DNA from: Tepidibacillus_B infernus
GTDB lineage: Bacteria; Bacillota; Bacilli; Tepidibacillales; Tepidibacillaceae
Assembly (NCBI RefSeq): GCF_048898065.1
Contig: NZ_JBLWFI010000001.1
Coordinates: 1,054,001-1,118,000, forward strand
Direction of reading: 5' to 3'
Length of the DNA: 64,000 nt
Part shown: piece after piece, positions 25,382 to 33,451 of the stretch
Numbering within the stretch: the stretch's first letter is position 1
Layout: each line of letters begins with the position of its first letter
The notes under the pieces: generated by a model
What the model was told of the DNA's origin: nothing
Seen by the model: only the letters and a program-made list of their open reading frames with translations
The model's database searches: none
Made by a program: the position numbers and the translations under genes

Positions 25382-27805
25382 TTACATTAATACATAGGGG
25401 TCTACATCTATACTGATCAACAATTGCCGATCTTTCAATGCTTCATTTACATGTTTAATCGCTTGCTGAATCCATATCATAATAGATGATTCATCATTAT
25501 ATTTTATCATGCATTGAAACCGATATCTATCTTTTATGCGTGAAATGGGTGCAGTTACTGGACCCAAAACTTCAACATTTGCAGAAACCAACGCTTTCAT
25601 TTCCCTAACTAGACGTTCACTTGCCTTCATGACGACCGATAGTTCGGGATGACTCAATTGAATCGCAATCAATTTTCTAAATGGAGGATAATCCATCATT
25701 TCTCGATGTTTTAATTCTTGTTGGAAAAAGGATTGAAAATCATGTTGACTAGCATGTTGAATACTATAATGTTCAGGCGTATAGGTTTGAATCACCACAT
25801 CACCAGCCAATTCATGTCTCCCGGCTCTTCCGCCTACCTGTGTTAATAATTGAAAGGTTCGCTCTGCCGCTCGAAAGTCTGGTAATCGTAGCATTGTATC
25901 TGCAGCAATCACTCCTACTAAAGTAACTTTAGGAAAATCTAATCCCTTGGCAATCATTTGCGTACCTAAAAGAATGTCTGCCTCGTGTTTGCGAAACGAC
26001 GTCAGAAGTTTTTCGTGAGACCCTTTTTTACTTGTGGTATCTACATCCATCCGAATCACTCTAACACCTGGAAATCTCCTTGCTAATTCTTCCTCTACTT
26101 TTTGCGTTCCAGTACCAAAGTAGCGAATATGAGAGCTACCGCATTCAGGACAATTTTTGGGTTCATGTTCAGCATACCCACAATAGTGGCAGCGTAAAAC
26201 ATGATTTGTTTGGTGGTAGGTTAAAGAAATCTCACAATGTGGGCATTTCATCACATAACCACAAGAACGACACATGACAAATGTAGAGTACCCTCTGCGA
26301 TTTAAGAATAAAACGATTTGTTCTTTTTTGTCTAACCGATCCTCGATTTTTTCTTGTAGTGCATGACTAAACATGGACCGGTTTCCTTTTCTTAGCTCCT
26401 CCCTCATATCAACGATATGAATGGTAGGCAAAGCTCTACCTAATACTCGATTCGGCAATTCTACCAAATGATAACGCTGATGGATCGCTTCGTAATAAGA
26501 CTCCATGGAAGGCGTTGCACTTCCAAGAATAACGGTCGCTTGGTGATAGTTTTGTCGCCACAAGGCAATCTCCCTAGCATGATATTTTGGATGTTCTTCT
26601 TGTTTATAAGAGCTTTCATGTTCTTCATCAATAATAATAAGTCCCAAATCTTTAAATGGTGCAAAAATAGCAGACCTAGCTCCTACTACAATTTTTGCCT
26701 CTCCTCGTTGAATTTTTCGCCATTCATCAAGTCTTTCTCCTTGAGATAAACGACTATGTAATACAGCAACTAGAGATCCAAACCTTCCTTTGAAACGTTC
26801 AACCATCTGAGGTGTTAACGAGATTTCCGGGACAAGAACAATCGAATCTTTTCCTTTCTCTAAATGATGTTCAATGACCTGTAGGTAAATCTCTGTTTTC
26901 CCACTTCCCGTTACTCCATGTAAAAGAAAAGGACTTTTCCTACCATTTTGGAAAGATTGAATGATTTGTTGTAATACCCCTTCTTGTTCAGCGGTTAATT
27001 GAACTTCTTTATCATGAAAATGGCGATCTTTGTATGGGTCTCTTCCCTGTTCTTTTTCAGTGATTTGCAAATAACCCCTTTTGATTAACGTTTGAACAGT
27101 GGAACGGGTCACTTTTAAAGTAGCTAGAAGGAAAGCCAACTCCATTTCTTCAGCTTGATTGATTAAAAAGTACTCCAAAATCTGTCTTTGCTTTGTTGCC
27201 TGTTTTGGAAAACTGGAGATTTCTAAAAGTAATTGCTCTGATGGCATCTTCAATTGAACAACATTTATTTTTTTCTTTGTTGCCTTATTTTTGATTTGTT
27301 TATCTAGTCTTAGTACCTCTTTTTTGATCAAAGATTTAAGCAGATGAGATCGATCAGGAAATTGTTTTAAAAGTTGCGATTGTTTAACTGGTTCATTCTC
27401 ACTAACCCAGTGTTTAATCTCTAATTCTTCTCTAGAGAGTTGACCTTCTTCCTCATTTTCACCAATGGATATCGCTTGCTCTATTTTTGTTTTAAGTGCT
27501 GATGGGAGTAACATTTGCATCGTTCTAAAAAGATGACTTGTATAATATTGACTCATCCATTTTCCTAATTCGATTAACTCCGTTGTAAAGGATGGCTCAA
27601 GGTCCAAAACTTCTTTAATAGGCCTCACTTGCTTCACGTCTGTTGAGGAATGAAGGTCAAGTACAAAGCCTTCTGTTGTCCTTGAACCTAATGGAACCAA
27701 TACGCGTACCCCCGGTTCAACCCTTGATAACAAATGTTTGGGGATTGCATAATCAAATCCTTGGTGGGACAAATCCGGAATATCAATCACTACCGTTGCA
27801 TACAC
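25382..27805 (-). CDS. priA: Primosomal protein N' (replication restart helicase)
   Basis: PriA reloads the replicative helicase at abandoned forks. The 807-residue protein has the N-terminal 3'-DNA-end binding domain (YATVVIDIPDLSHQGFDYA), a winged-helix region, and then the helicase with Walker A GVTGSGKTEIY and DEEHESSYKQ. The cysteine cluster that binds two zinc ions is between the helicase lobes (CRSCG, CPHC, CHYCG, CPECG). The start is GTG. The gene follows coaBC by six bases and precedes def. Confidence 0.96.
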   Translation of the reverse strand: MYATVVIDIPDLSHQGFDYAIPKHLLSRVEPGVRVLVPLGSRTTEGFVLDLHSSTDVKQVRPIKEVLDLEPSFTTELIELGKWMSQYYTSHLFRTMQMLLPSALKTKIEQAISIGENEEEGQLSREELEIKHWVSENEPVKQSQLLKQFPDRSHLLKSLIKKEVLRLDKQIKNKATKKKINVVQLKMPSEQLLLEISSFPKQATKQRQILEYFLINQAEEMELAFLLATLKVTRSTVQTLIKRGYLQITEKEQGRDPYKDRHFHDKEVQLTAEQEGVLQQIIQSFQNGRKSPFLLHGVTGSGKTEIYLQVIEHHLEKGKDSIVLVPEISLTPQMVERFKGRFGSLVAVLHSRLSQGERLDEWRKIQRGEAKIVVGARSAIFAPFKDLGLIIIDEEHESSYKQEEHPKYHAREIALWRQNYHQATVILGSATPSMESYYEAIHQRYHLVELPNRVLGRALPTIHIVDMREELRKGNRSMFSHALQEKIEDRLDKKEQIVLFLNRRGYSTFVMCRSCGYVMKCPHCEISLTYHQTNHVLRCHYCGYAEHEPKNCPECGSSHIRYFGTGTQKVEEELARRFPGVRVIRMDVDTTSKKGSHEKLLTSFRKHEADILLGTQMIAKGLDFPKVTLVGVIAADTMLRLPDFRAAERTFQLLTQVGGRAGRHELAGDVVIQTYTPEHYSIQHASQHDFQSFFQQELKHREMMDYPPFRKLIAIQLSHPELSVVMKASERLVREMKALVSANVEVLGPVTAPISRIKDRYRFQCMIKYNDESSIMIWIQQAIKHVNEALKDRQLLISIDVDPYVLM

Positions 27806-27811
27806 TCTAAA

Positions 27812-29011
27812 TCATTCCCCTACTATTCTTTTATTGATTTCAGTGAGAATATGATGTGCTAATTCTTTTTTGCTTAATTTTGGAAAGTTGATTTGTTCTC
27901 CTTTTTTTGTAATTACTGTAACGACATTGGTATCTTGTTCAAAACCGGCACCTTCCATTAAAATATGGTTGGCAACGATCATATCCATATTTTTCTTCAA
28001 TAATTTTCCTTTTGCCTGTTCTAATAAATCCTCAGATTCTGCTGCAAATCCTACAAAAAATTGGTCATTTCTTTTCCGTTCCCCTACTTCTAAAGCAATA
28101 TCTTTGGTTCTCTCCATCTCAATCACCCAGGAACCTTCTTTTTTCTTAAATTTATGTGGGTAAACTTCTTTTGGACGATAGTCGGCAACTGCAGCTGTTT
28201 TAATAATCACATCCGCCTGATTAAGCTGGTTCATCACCGCTAAATACATCTCTTCAGCAGATTCAACGGAAATAAAATGTGCACCAGCGGGTGGAAGAAG
28301 ATTGCTTTTTCCAGAGATTAGAATTACTTCGCCCCCCCGTTCTAATACAGCTTCTGCCAAAGCATACCCCATTTTTCCTGTAGATCGATTGGTAAAGTAA
28401 CGAATCGGGTCAATTTTTTCCCTTGTCGCACCAGCAGTAATTAAGAATTTTTTCCCTTTTAAATCCTGCTTTTGATTTAGAAATTCCTCAAGCTTTTCTA
28501 CAATAAATTCGGGTTCTGCCAATCTTCCTTTACCAACATAACCACAAGCCAACAATCCTTCTTCTGGCTCAATAAAGCGAATTCCGCGTGCTCTTAGTAT
28601 TCTCATGTTTTCTTCAACTGCAGGATGTTGATACATATGTACATTCATCGCAGGTGCTATGAAGATTGGGCTTGTTACAGCTAATAATGTAGTTGTTAAC
28701 ATATCATCGGCAATCCCATGTGCTAATTTACCAATGACATTGGCTGTTGCTGGAGCAACCACGCTGAGGTCTGCGTTGTCAGCAAGATCAATATGTGAAA
28801 CTCCTTTGGGGTCTTTTTCATCAAATGTATCGATAAAAACATGGTTTCTTGATAAGGTTTGCAAAGTGAGTGGTGTAATAAACTTGGTTGCTGATTCTGT
28901 CATGATCACTTGCACATTGGCACCTTTTTTGGTTAATTGACTAACTAAAGATGCTGCTTTAAAAGCAGCGATCCCTCCTGATATTCCTAATAAGATATTT
29001 TTCCCCTTCAT
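27812..29011 (-). CDS. coaBC: Bifunctional phosphopantothenoylcysteine decarboxylase / phosphopantothenate-cysteine ligase
   Basis: CoaBC makes 4'-phosphopantetheine from phosphopantothenate and cysteine. The N-terminal FMN-dependent CoaC domain has GGIAAFKA, the PAMN motif in IAPAMNVHMYQHPA and the substrate flap ACGYVGKGRLAEP. The C-terminal CoaB half starts near residue 185 with GATREKIDPIRYFTNRSTGK. An ATG at 29011 has GGAG eight bases upstream (399 residues); a TTG two codons earlier is also in frame. A strong hairpin separates it from rpoZ upstream, so it may have its own promoter or depend on read-through. Confidence 0.96.
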   Translation of the reverse strand: MKGKNILLGISGGIAAFKAASLVSQLTKKGANVQVIMTESATKFITPLTLQTLSRNHVFIDTFDEKDPKGVSHIDLADNADLSVVAPATANVIGKLAHGIADDMLTTTLLAVTSPIFIAPAMNVHMYQHPAVEENMRILRARGIRFIEPEEGLLACGYVGKGRLAEPEFIVEKLEEFLNQKQDLKGKKFLITAGATREKIDPIRYFTNRSTGKMGYALAEAVLERGGEVILISGKSNLLPPAGAHFISVESAEEMYLAVMNQLNQADVIIKTAAVADYRPKEVYPHKFKKKEGSWVIEMERTKDIALEVGERKRNDQFFVGFAAESEDLLEQAKGKLLKKNMDMIVANHILMEGAGFEQDTNVVTVITKKGEQINFPKLSKKELAHHILTEINKRIVGE

Positions 29012-29069
29012 TTTCAACGCTCCTTATGCTTACAAGGGAGTGAAATGACCCTTGTATTAAGGTGGAATT

Positions 29070-29106
29070 GAAAAAAATAACAACCAAGCGGGTTGTTATT
29101 TTTTTC
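29070..29106. terminator. Hairpin terminator between rpoZ and coaBC
   Basis: AAAAAATAACAACC and GGTTGTTATTTTTT form a long stem with T-runs on both strands, 11 bases past the rpoZ stop. It can end or attenuate the yicC-remA-gmk-rpoZ transcript. Confidence 0.85.
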
Positions 29107-29116
29107 AATTTCTTCA

Positions 29117-29311
29117 TTATTTATTCTCTACAATTATTTTCTCATCATAGATCTCTTCTAAAGCTTTACCCACATACTTATTTGATTTTGCACGTTCAAC
29201 AAGTAAGGGTTCTCCATCTCTTAATACTCTAGCTCTTCTACTAGCAGCAACAACCAAAGAATATTTACTATCTACTTTTTCTAATAATTTATCAATTGAT
29301 GGATATAGCAT
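29117..29311 (-). CDS. rpoZ: DNA-directed RNA polymerase omega subunit
   Basis: Omega helps assemble RNA polymerase by binding the beta-prime subunit. The product begins MLYPSIDKLLEKVDSKYSLV and includes the conserved AASRRARVL segment. I chose the ATG at 29311 (64 residues), because AAGGAGGAATTATA precedes it; an earlier in-frame start would add seven residues and lacks a good ribosome site. The ATG shares its A with the gmk stop codon TAA, so translation is coupled. Confidence 0.95.
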   Translation of the reverse strand: MLYPSIDKLLEKVDSKYSLVVAASRRARVLRDGEPLLVERAKSNKYVGKALEEIYDEKIIVENK

Positions 29312-29928
29312 TATAATTCCTCCTTTAACCATTGTTCATAATATGGTAAGATTCGTTCTTTTCGCAAACGTTCAGCTTCAATAATCGCTTGAATTCTTTT
29401 CACTGCTTTTGATACTTCATCATTAACCACTGCATAATCATAATGTTTCATCATTTGCAATTCATTTCTAGCTGCATTAAGTCGATTCATTAGACTTTCA
29501 TCCGATTCTGTCCCACGATGTATAATACGATTTTTTAATTCAGCTAAAGATGGAGGCATAAGAAAAATAAAAATTCCTTCAGGATATTTTTCTTTTACCT
29601 TTAAAGCCCCTTGTACTTCAATCTCTAATATGATATCTTTTCCTGTTTGTACGGTTTGTTCTACAAAGCCCCTAGGAGTTCCATAATAATTTCCTACGTA
29701 TTCTGCCCATTCAAGCAATTGATCCTCTTTTATCATTTTTTCAAATTCTTCGCGGGATTTAAAAAAATAGTTAACACCATTTTCTTCCCCTGCACGTGGT
29801 TTTCTTGTAGTGGCAGATACAGAATAAATAATATCAGGTTGCTCATGGCGAAGCAAAGAACAGACCGTGCCCTTTCCCACACCCGAAGGGCCTGATAAAA
29901 CAATTAACATTCCTTTTTGTAAGAACAT
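29311..29928 (-). CDS. gmk: Guanylate kinase
   Basis: Gmk phosphorylates GMP or dGMP to the diphosphate. The 205-residue protein has the P-loop SGPSGVGKGTV, the GMP-binding segment SVSATTRKPRAGEENGVNYF and the lid region. The ribosome site AGGAG is before the ATG. It is between remA (16 bases upstream) and rpoZ (one-base overlap). This conserved order is yicC-remA-gmk-rpoZ. Confidence 0.96.
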   Translation of the reverse strand: MFLQKGMLIVLSGPSGVGKGTVCSLLRHEQPDIIYSVSATTRKPRAGEENGVNYFFKSREEFEKMIKEDQLLEWAEYVGNYYGTPRGFVEQTVQTGKDIILEIEVQGALKVKEKYPEGIFIFLMPPSLAELKNRIIHRGTESDESLMNRLNAARNELQMMKHYDYAVVNDEVSKAVKRIQAIIEAERLRKERILPYYEQWLKEEL

Positions 29929-29944
29929 TTGAATACACTCCTAG

Positions 29945-30205
29945 CTACTCTTCACTCACATCATCTTTTGAGTTAAGGCGATGGGCAACCGTTTCGGGCT
30001 GTACAGCAGATAAAATCACATGATCGCTATCTGTAATAATCACCGCTCTTGTTCTTCTACCGTAGGTAGCATCGATTAGCATTCCACGATCTCTTGCTTC
30101 TTGAATAATGCGCTTGATTGGTGCTGATTCTGGACTAACAATGGAAATAATACGGTTTGCTGAAACAATGTTTCCAAAACCAATATTGATCAATTTAATA
30201 GACAT
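29945..30205 (-). CDS. remA: RemA/YlzA extracellular matrix regulator (DUF370)
   Basis: RemA is an arc-shaped DNA-binding protein that activates biofilm matrix operons and osmoprotectant genes in B. subtilis. The 86-residue protein has the family start IKLINIGFGNIVSANRIISI and the arginine-bearing DNA-contact segment DATYGRRTRAVIITDS. It lies between yicC and gmk, the usual location. An OpuA-type transporter is also in this window, and opuA is a known RemA target in B. subtilis; whether this is true here is not shown. Confidence 0.95.
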   Translation of the reverse strand: MSIKLINIGFGNIVSANRIISIVSPESAPIKRIIQEARDRGMLIDATYGRRTRAVIITDSDHVILSAVQPETVAHRLNSKDDVSEE

Positions 30206-30238
30206 TCTATGTACCCTCCTAAATATGATTATTTCCTA

Positions 30239-31120
30239 TTATTCAATGTTTTGAACTTGTTCTCTTATTTTTTCTAATTCACTTTTTAACTCAACAACAA
30301 TTTGGCTTAAGAGAAGATCATTTGCTTTCGAACCAATCGTGTTCATTTCTCGATTCATCTCTTGAATCAAGAAGTCTAATTTCCTTCCGATTGGTTCATC
30401 CTGTTCCATAATGAGTAAAAATTGTTGAAAATGACTTCTAAGTCTTGTAATTTCCTCATCGATATTTGCTTTGTCCGTAAAAAAAGCGATTTCGTTTAGA
30501 AAACGTGCCTCATCAAGTTCAACTGTATCATTTAACCAGTCAGAGATTCTTGTTTTTAACTTTTGACGATAATCCTCAATGACTTGTGGTGCTCTATTTT
30601 CAATTTGAATTAATAAATCCATCATTTTATGTACGCGCGAGGTCAATTCCTCATACAAAGCATTACCTTCTCGAAGCCTCATCGTCATTAAGCTTTGACA
30701 GGCTAATTCCACAGTCTTTAAAATTTCAGGAACAAACAGATCAATATCGGGAAATTCTAACTCGAATTGAATGAGTTCTGGGACTGTTAAAAGATCTTTT
30801 AAAACTAGCTGACCCTCAAGATTTAAACGTTTTTTTATCTCTTGAATCACTTTTATGTATTCATCTAACAATTCCCAATCTACTTTTATAGGTTGCTTTG
30901 ATTGGTCATCCCTTCCGACTACAATGAAGACATCCACTTTTCCTCGTTTCACATTGGTTTGGATGATTTTCTTCATTTGTTCTTCAATGGCCATCCATTC
31001 TTTTGGCATCTTAAACATGATTTCATTATATCGATGATTAACAGAACGAATCTCTACTGACCACTTTAAACCCTGAAAACTAGATTCTGCTCTACCATAT
31101 CCAGTCATGCTTTTGATCAT
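30239..31120 (-). CDS. YicC/YloC family endoribonuclease
   Basis: The 293-residue protein has the YicC N-terminal domain beginning MIKSMTGYGRAE, and the C-terminal DUF1732 domain ending in FLIQEMNREMNTIGSKAND. YicC/YloC proteins are described as metal-dependent endoribonucleases that act in RNA turnover. It is the first gene of the yicC-remA-gmk-rpoZ unit. The 150 bases upstream hold the dapL terminator. The weak ribosome site GTGATATAG precedes the ATG. Confidence 0.93.
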   Translation of the reverse strand: MIKSMTGYGRAESSFQGLKWSVEIRSVNHRYNEIMFKMPKEWMAIEEQMKKIIQTNVKRGKVDVFIVVGRDDQSKQPIKVDWELLDEYIKVIQEIKKRLNLEGQLVLKDLLTVPELIQFELEFPDIDLFVPEILKTVELACQSLMTMRLREGNALYEELTSRVHKMMDLLIQIENRAPQVIEDYRQKLKTRISDWLNDTVELDEARFLNEIAFFTDKANIDEEITRLRSHFQQFLLIMEQDEPIGRKLDFLIQEMNREMNTIGSKANDLLLSQIVVELKSELEKIREQVQNIE

Positions 31121-31200
31121 CTATATCACATCCATGACATTATTCTAATCAATTTTAGATCATCGTACAAGTCTTTACGTATAAATATAGTCAAATATAG

Positions 31201-31244
31201 CGAAAAAATAAAGAAAACCAACCCAATAGGGTCAGTTTTCTTTG
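31201..31244 (-). terminator. Terminator after dapL
   Basis: On the minus strand AAGAAAACTGACCC pairs with GGGTTGGTTTTCTT along 14 positions with two G-U wobbles around TATT, followed by TATTTTTT. It separates dapF-dapL from the yicC unit. Confidence 0.88.
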
Positions 31245-31277
31245 AAAAACTTCGTTATACGCCGCAAAAGAATAGCA

Positions 31278-32516
31278 TTAAAATTCAAATTCAACAGAAG
31301 ATAGACGATTCCTAATTTCGTTCATTACACGAAGCTCATCCTGCTCATCTTTGGCCACAAAAGTGACTGAAAAACGCACAAAATGACCTGCATCATCCCA
31401 AGGAACAGTAGAGATTAATTTTTCTTTAATTAAATATTGAGAAAAGTCCTCGGCTGTATTAAAACGTAATCCCCCTTTTATTCCTTTTGGTGCTTCTACA
31501 TACATAAAGAAAGAACCTCTAGGTTTTTTTGCTTGAAAACCTAAATCATTTAAGGTATGAGCCAATAAATCATGGCGACGAGAATATTTTTCTGCAGTTT
31601 TTTCGGTAATTTCTGAATGCCTTAAAGCATAAATGGCTGCTTCCTGAATCGCAAGAAATTGTCCTGAATCATTGTTATCTTTTACATCAGCAAATGCTTT
31701 AACCAGAAGCTCATTTCCAGCTACAAATCCAATCCTCCAACCTGTCATATTGTAGGATTTGGATAAGGAATGTACTTCAATACCAACTTCTTTGGCTCCA
31801 GGAATAGATAAAAAGCTTAACGGTTTTTGACCATCGAAAACTAATGCGGCATAAGCAGCATCATGAACGACAATAATTTGATTTTCTTTAGCAAATTTAA
31901 CCACTTTTTCAAAGAACTCTCTAGTAGCACTTGCCCCTGTCGGATTGTTAGGATAGTTCAAATATAATAATTTCGTTCTTTTTAATGTTTCTTTGTCAAT
32001 TGAATCAAGGTCAGGTAAAAAGTCATTTTCTTTTAATAATGGAAGGTGAACGACTTCTCCCCCTAACCACTTGGTATGAGTACCTAAGATTGGATAGCCA
32101 GGAGTAGTCATAAGCGTTACATCCCCAGGATTGATAAAAGCACTTGGTAGCATCGATAACGCTGATTTGGCCCCAATCACATGAACTACTTCTTTGTCTG
32201 GATCTATTCCATCTACACCAAAAACATTTTTTAAGTACTCTGAAGCAGCTACTTTAAACGCTCTACCCCCATTATCGGCATATCCTCGATTATCAGGATT
32301 TTTTGCCGCTTCAAATAAGGTATGAATGACCCCTTCATCAGCCATTGCATCAGGTTCTCCAACCCCTAAATCCAATAATTCCACCTCAGGAAATCGCTCT
32401 TTTGCTTCTTTTTTAGCTCGTTTAATCTTTTCAAACTTATAAATCTCATTCTTCTTTCCATATTGGTTTCCACCAATTCTTTCCGCAAAAAGTTGTTGAA
32501 TATAGCTTTCTGTCAT
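31278..32516 (-). CDS. dapL: LL-diaminopimelate aminotransferase
   Basis: This PLP enzyme converts tetrahydrodipicolinate directly to LL-diaminopimelate, bypassing the succinylated or acetylated intermediates. The fold-type I aminotransferase motifs are visible: DLGVGEPDAMADEGV near the N-terminus, NYPNNPTGASAT, and the PLP lysine in HSLSKSYNMTGWRIGF. DapL is preferred over other aminotransferases because the product of the reaction is the substrate of dapF, which is 12 bases upstream. I chose ATG at 32516 (412 residues) because GGAGGA is seven bases upstream; an ATG two codons earlier overlaps that site. Confidence 0.85.
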   Translation of the reverse strand: MTESYIQQLFAERIGGNQYGKKNEIYKFEKIKRAKKEAKERFPEVELLDLGVGEPDAMADEGVIHTLFEAAKNPDNRGYADNGGRAFKVAASEYLKNVFGVDGIDPDKEVVHVIGAKSALSMLPSAFINPGDVTLMTTPGYPILGTHTKWLGGEVVHLPLLKENDFLPDLDSIDKETLKRTKLLYLNYPNNPTGASATREFFEKVVKFAKENQIIVVHDAAYAALVFDGQKPLSFLSIPGAKEVGIEVHSLSKSYNMTGWRIGFVAGNELLVKAFADVKDNNDSGQFLAIQEAAIYALRHSEITEKTAEKYSRRHDLLAHTLNDLGFQAKKPRGSFFMYVEAPKGIKGGLRFNTAEDFSQYLIKEKLISTVPWDDAGHFVRFSVTFVAKDEQDELRVMNEIRNRLSSVEFEF

Positions 32517-32528
32517 GTTCATTCCTCC

Positions 32529-33383
32529 TTAAAATTCAACGGGAGTAAGCCAATTGCCAGTAAATACTTCCCTTGCTTCTCCTGTCATATACACTTTATT
32601 ATCTTCTGAATTCCAAAAAACTTTTAAATCTCCACCTTTTAGATGAATGGTTACATCCCTAGAAGCTTGTCCAGTCAATACAGATGCTACCCCAGTAGCA
32701 CAAGCACCTGTTCCACAAGCCAAAGTTTGTCCAACCCCTCTCTCCCATACTCTCATTTCTAGCTCTTTGTCAGATTTTACTGTTACAAATTCTACATTAG
32801 TTTTTTTCGGAAATAAGGGATGTGTCTCGATTTTGGGGCCCCACTTTTCTACATCAAAGTCTTTTGCATTTTCAACATAAATCACCGCATGAGGATTACC
32901 CATCGATACAGCTGTAAAGTGGAACGTAACTCCATCAACCTCAATGGTTCGATCCACGACTTGTGGATCATGAATAGCTGTAGGAACCAATTCGCCTTTA
33001 AGAATAGGCTCACCCATATCTACTTCAACGGTATTTACAATTCCCTCTTTTGTATGTAATTTTACATGTTGAATTCCTGCTAAGGTTTCTACACTTAACT
33101 TTTCTTTATTCACTAATTCGTGATCGTACACATACTTTGAAACACAACGAATCGCATTCCCACATTGTTCTGCTTCTGTTCCATCGGCATTAAAGATTCT
33201 CATCCGTACATCTGCTTGATCAGAAGGTAAAATAAAAACGAGGCCATCTGCACCGACACCAAAATGACGGTCACACATTGCAATTGCTAATCTTTCCACG
33301 TCTTTGGGTATATTCTTATATTTAGATACGATCACAAAGTCATTCCCAAGTCCATGCATTTTTGTAAATTCCATAAATACCAT
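32529..33383 (-). CDS. dapF: Diaminopimelate epimerase
   Basis: DapF converts LL- to meso-diaminopimelate for lysine and peptidoglycan synthesis. Both catalytic cysteines are present: CGNAIRCVSKYV in the N-terminal half and ACGTGACATGVAS in the C-terminal half. The 284-residue length includes a few extra N-terminal residues; an ATG three codons downstream (33374) gives MEFTKMHGLGNDFV, the usual start. AGGAAAGG can serve either. It is the first gene of a two-gene unit with dapL. Confidence 0.96.
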   Translation of the reverse strand: MVFMEFTKMHGLGNDFVIVSKYKNIPKDVERLAIAMCDRHFGVGADGLVFILPSDQADVRMRIFNADGTEAEQCGNAIRCVSKYVYDHELVNKEKLSVETLAGIQHVKLHTKEGIVNTVEVDMGEPILKGELVPTAIHDPQVVDRTIEVDGVTFHFTAVSMGNPHAVIYVENAKDFDVEKWGPKIETHPLFPKKTNVEFVTVKSDKELEMRVWERGVGQTLACGTGACATGVASVLTGQASRDVTIHLKGGDLKVFWNSEDNKVYMTGEAREVFTGNWLTPVEF

Positions 33384-33408
33384 TTCCTTTCCTATAAACC
33401 AAATTGAA

Positions 33409-33444
33409 AGACTCCCTACTATAGTAAATTAGCAGGGAGAGTTT
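33409..33444 (-). terminator. Probable terminator after the Ca2+ ATPase gene
   Basis: On the minus strand CTCCCTGCTA pairs with TAGTAGGGAG (one G-U) around a short loop, followed by TCTTTC. The T-run is poor on this strand and better on the plus strand (GTTTTTCTT). Confidence 0.55.
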
Positions 33445-33451
33445 TTCTTGT

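Noticed and set aside
29032..29054. ACAAGGG/CCCTTGT dyad before coaBC
   Set aside because: No T-run and no known motif; the nearby hairpin at 29070-29106 explains termination.
31355..31367. CCACAAAAGTGAC inside dapL, identical to the left end of the dispersed repeat
   Set aside because: It encodes part of the conserved C-terminal dapL sequence and has no matching right arm nearby, so it is probably coincidence.
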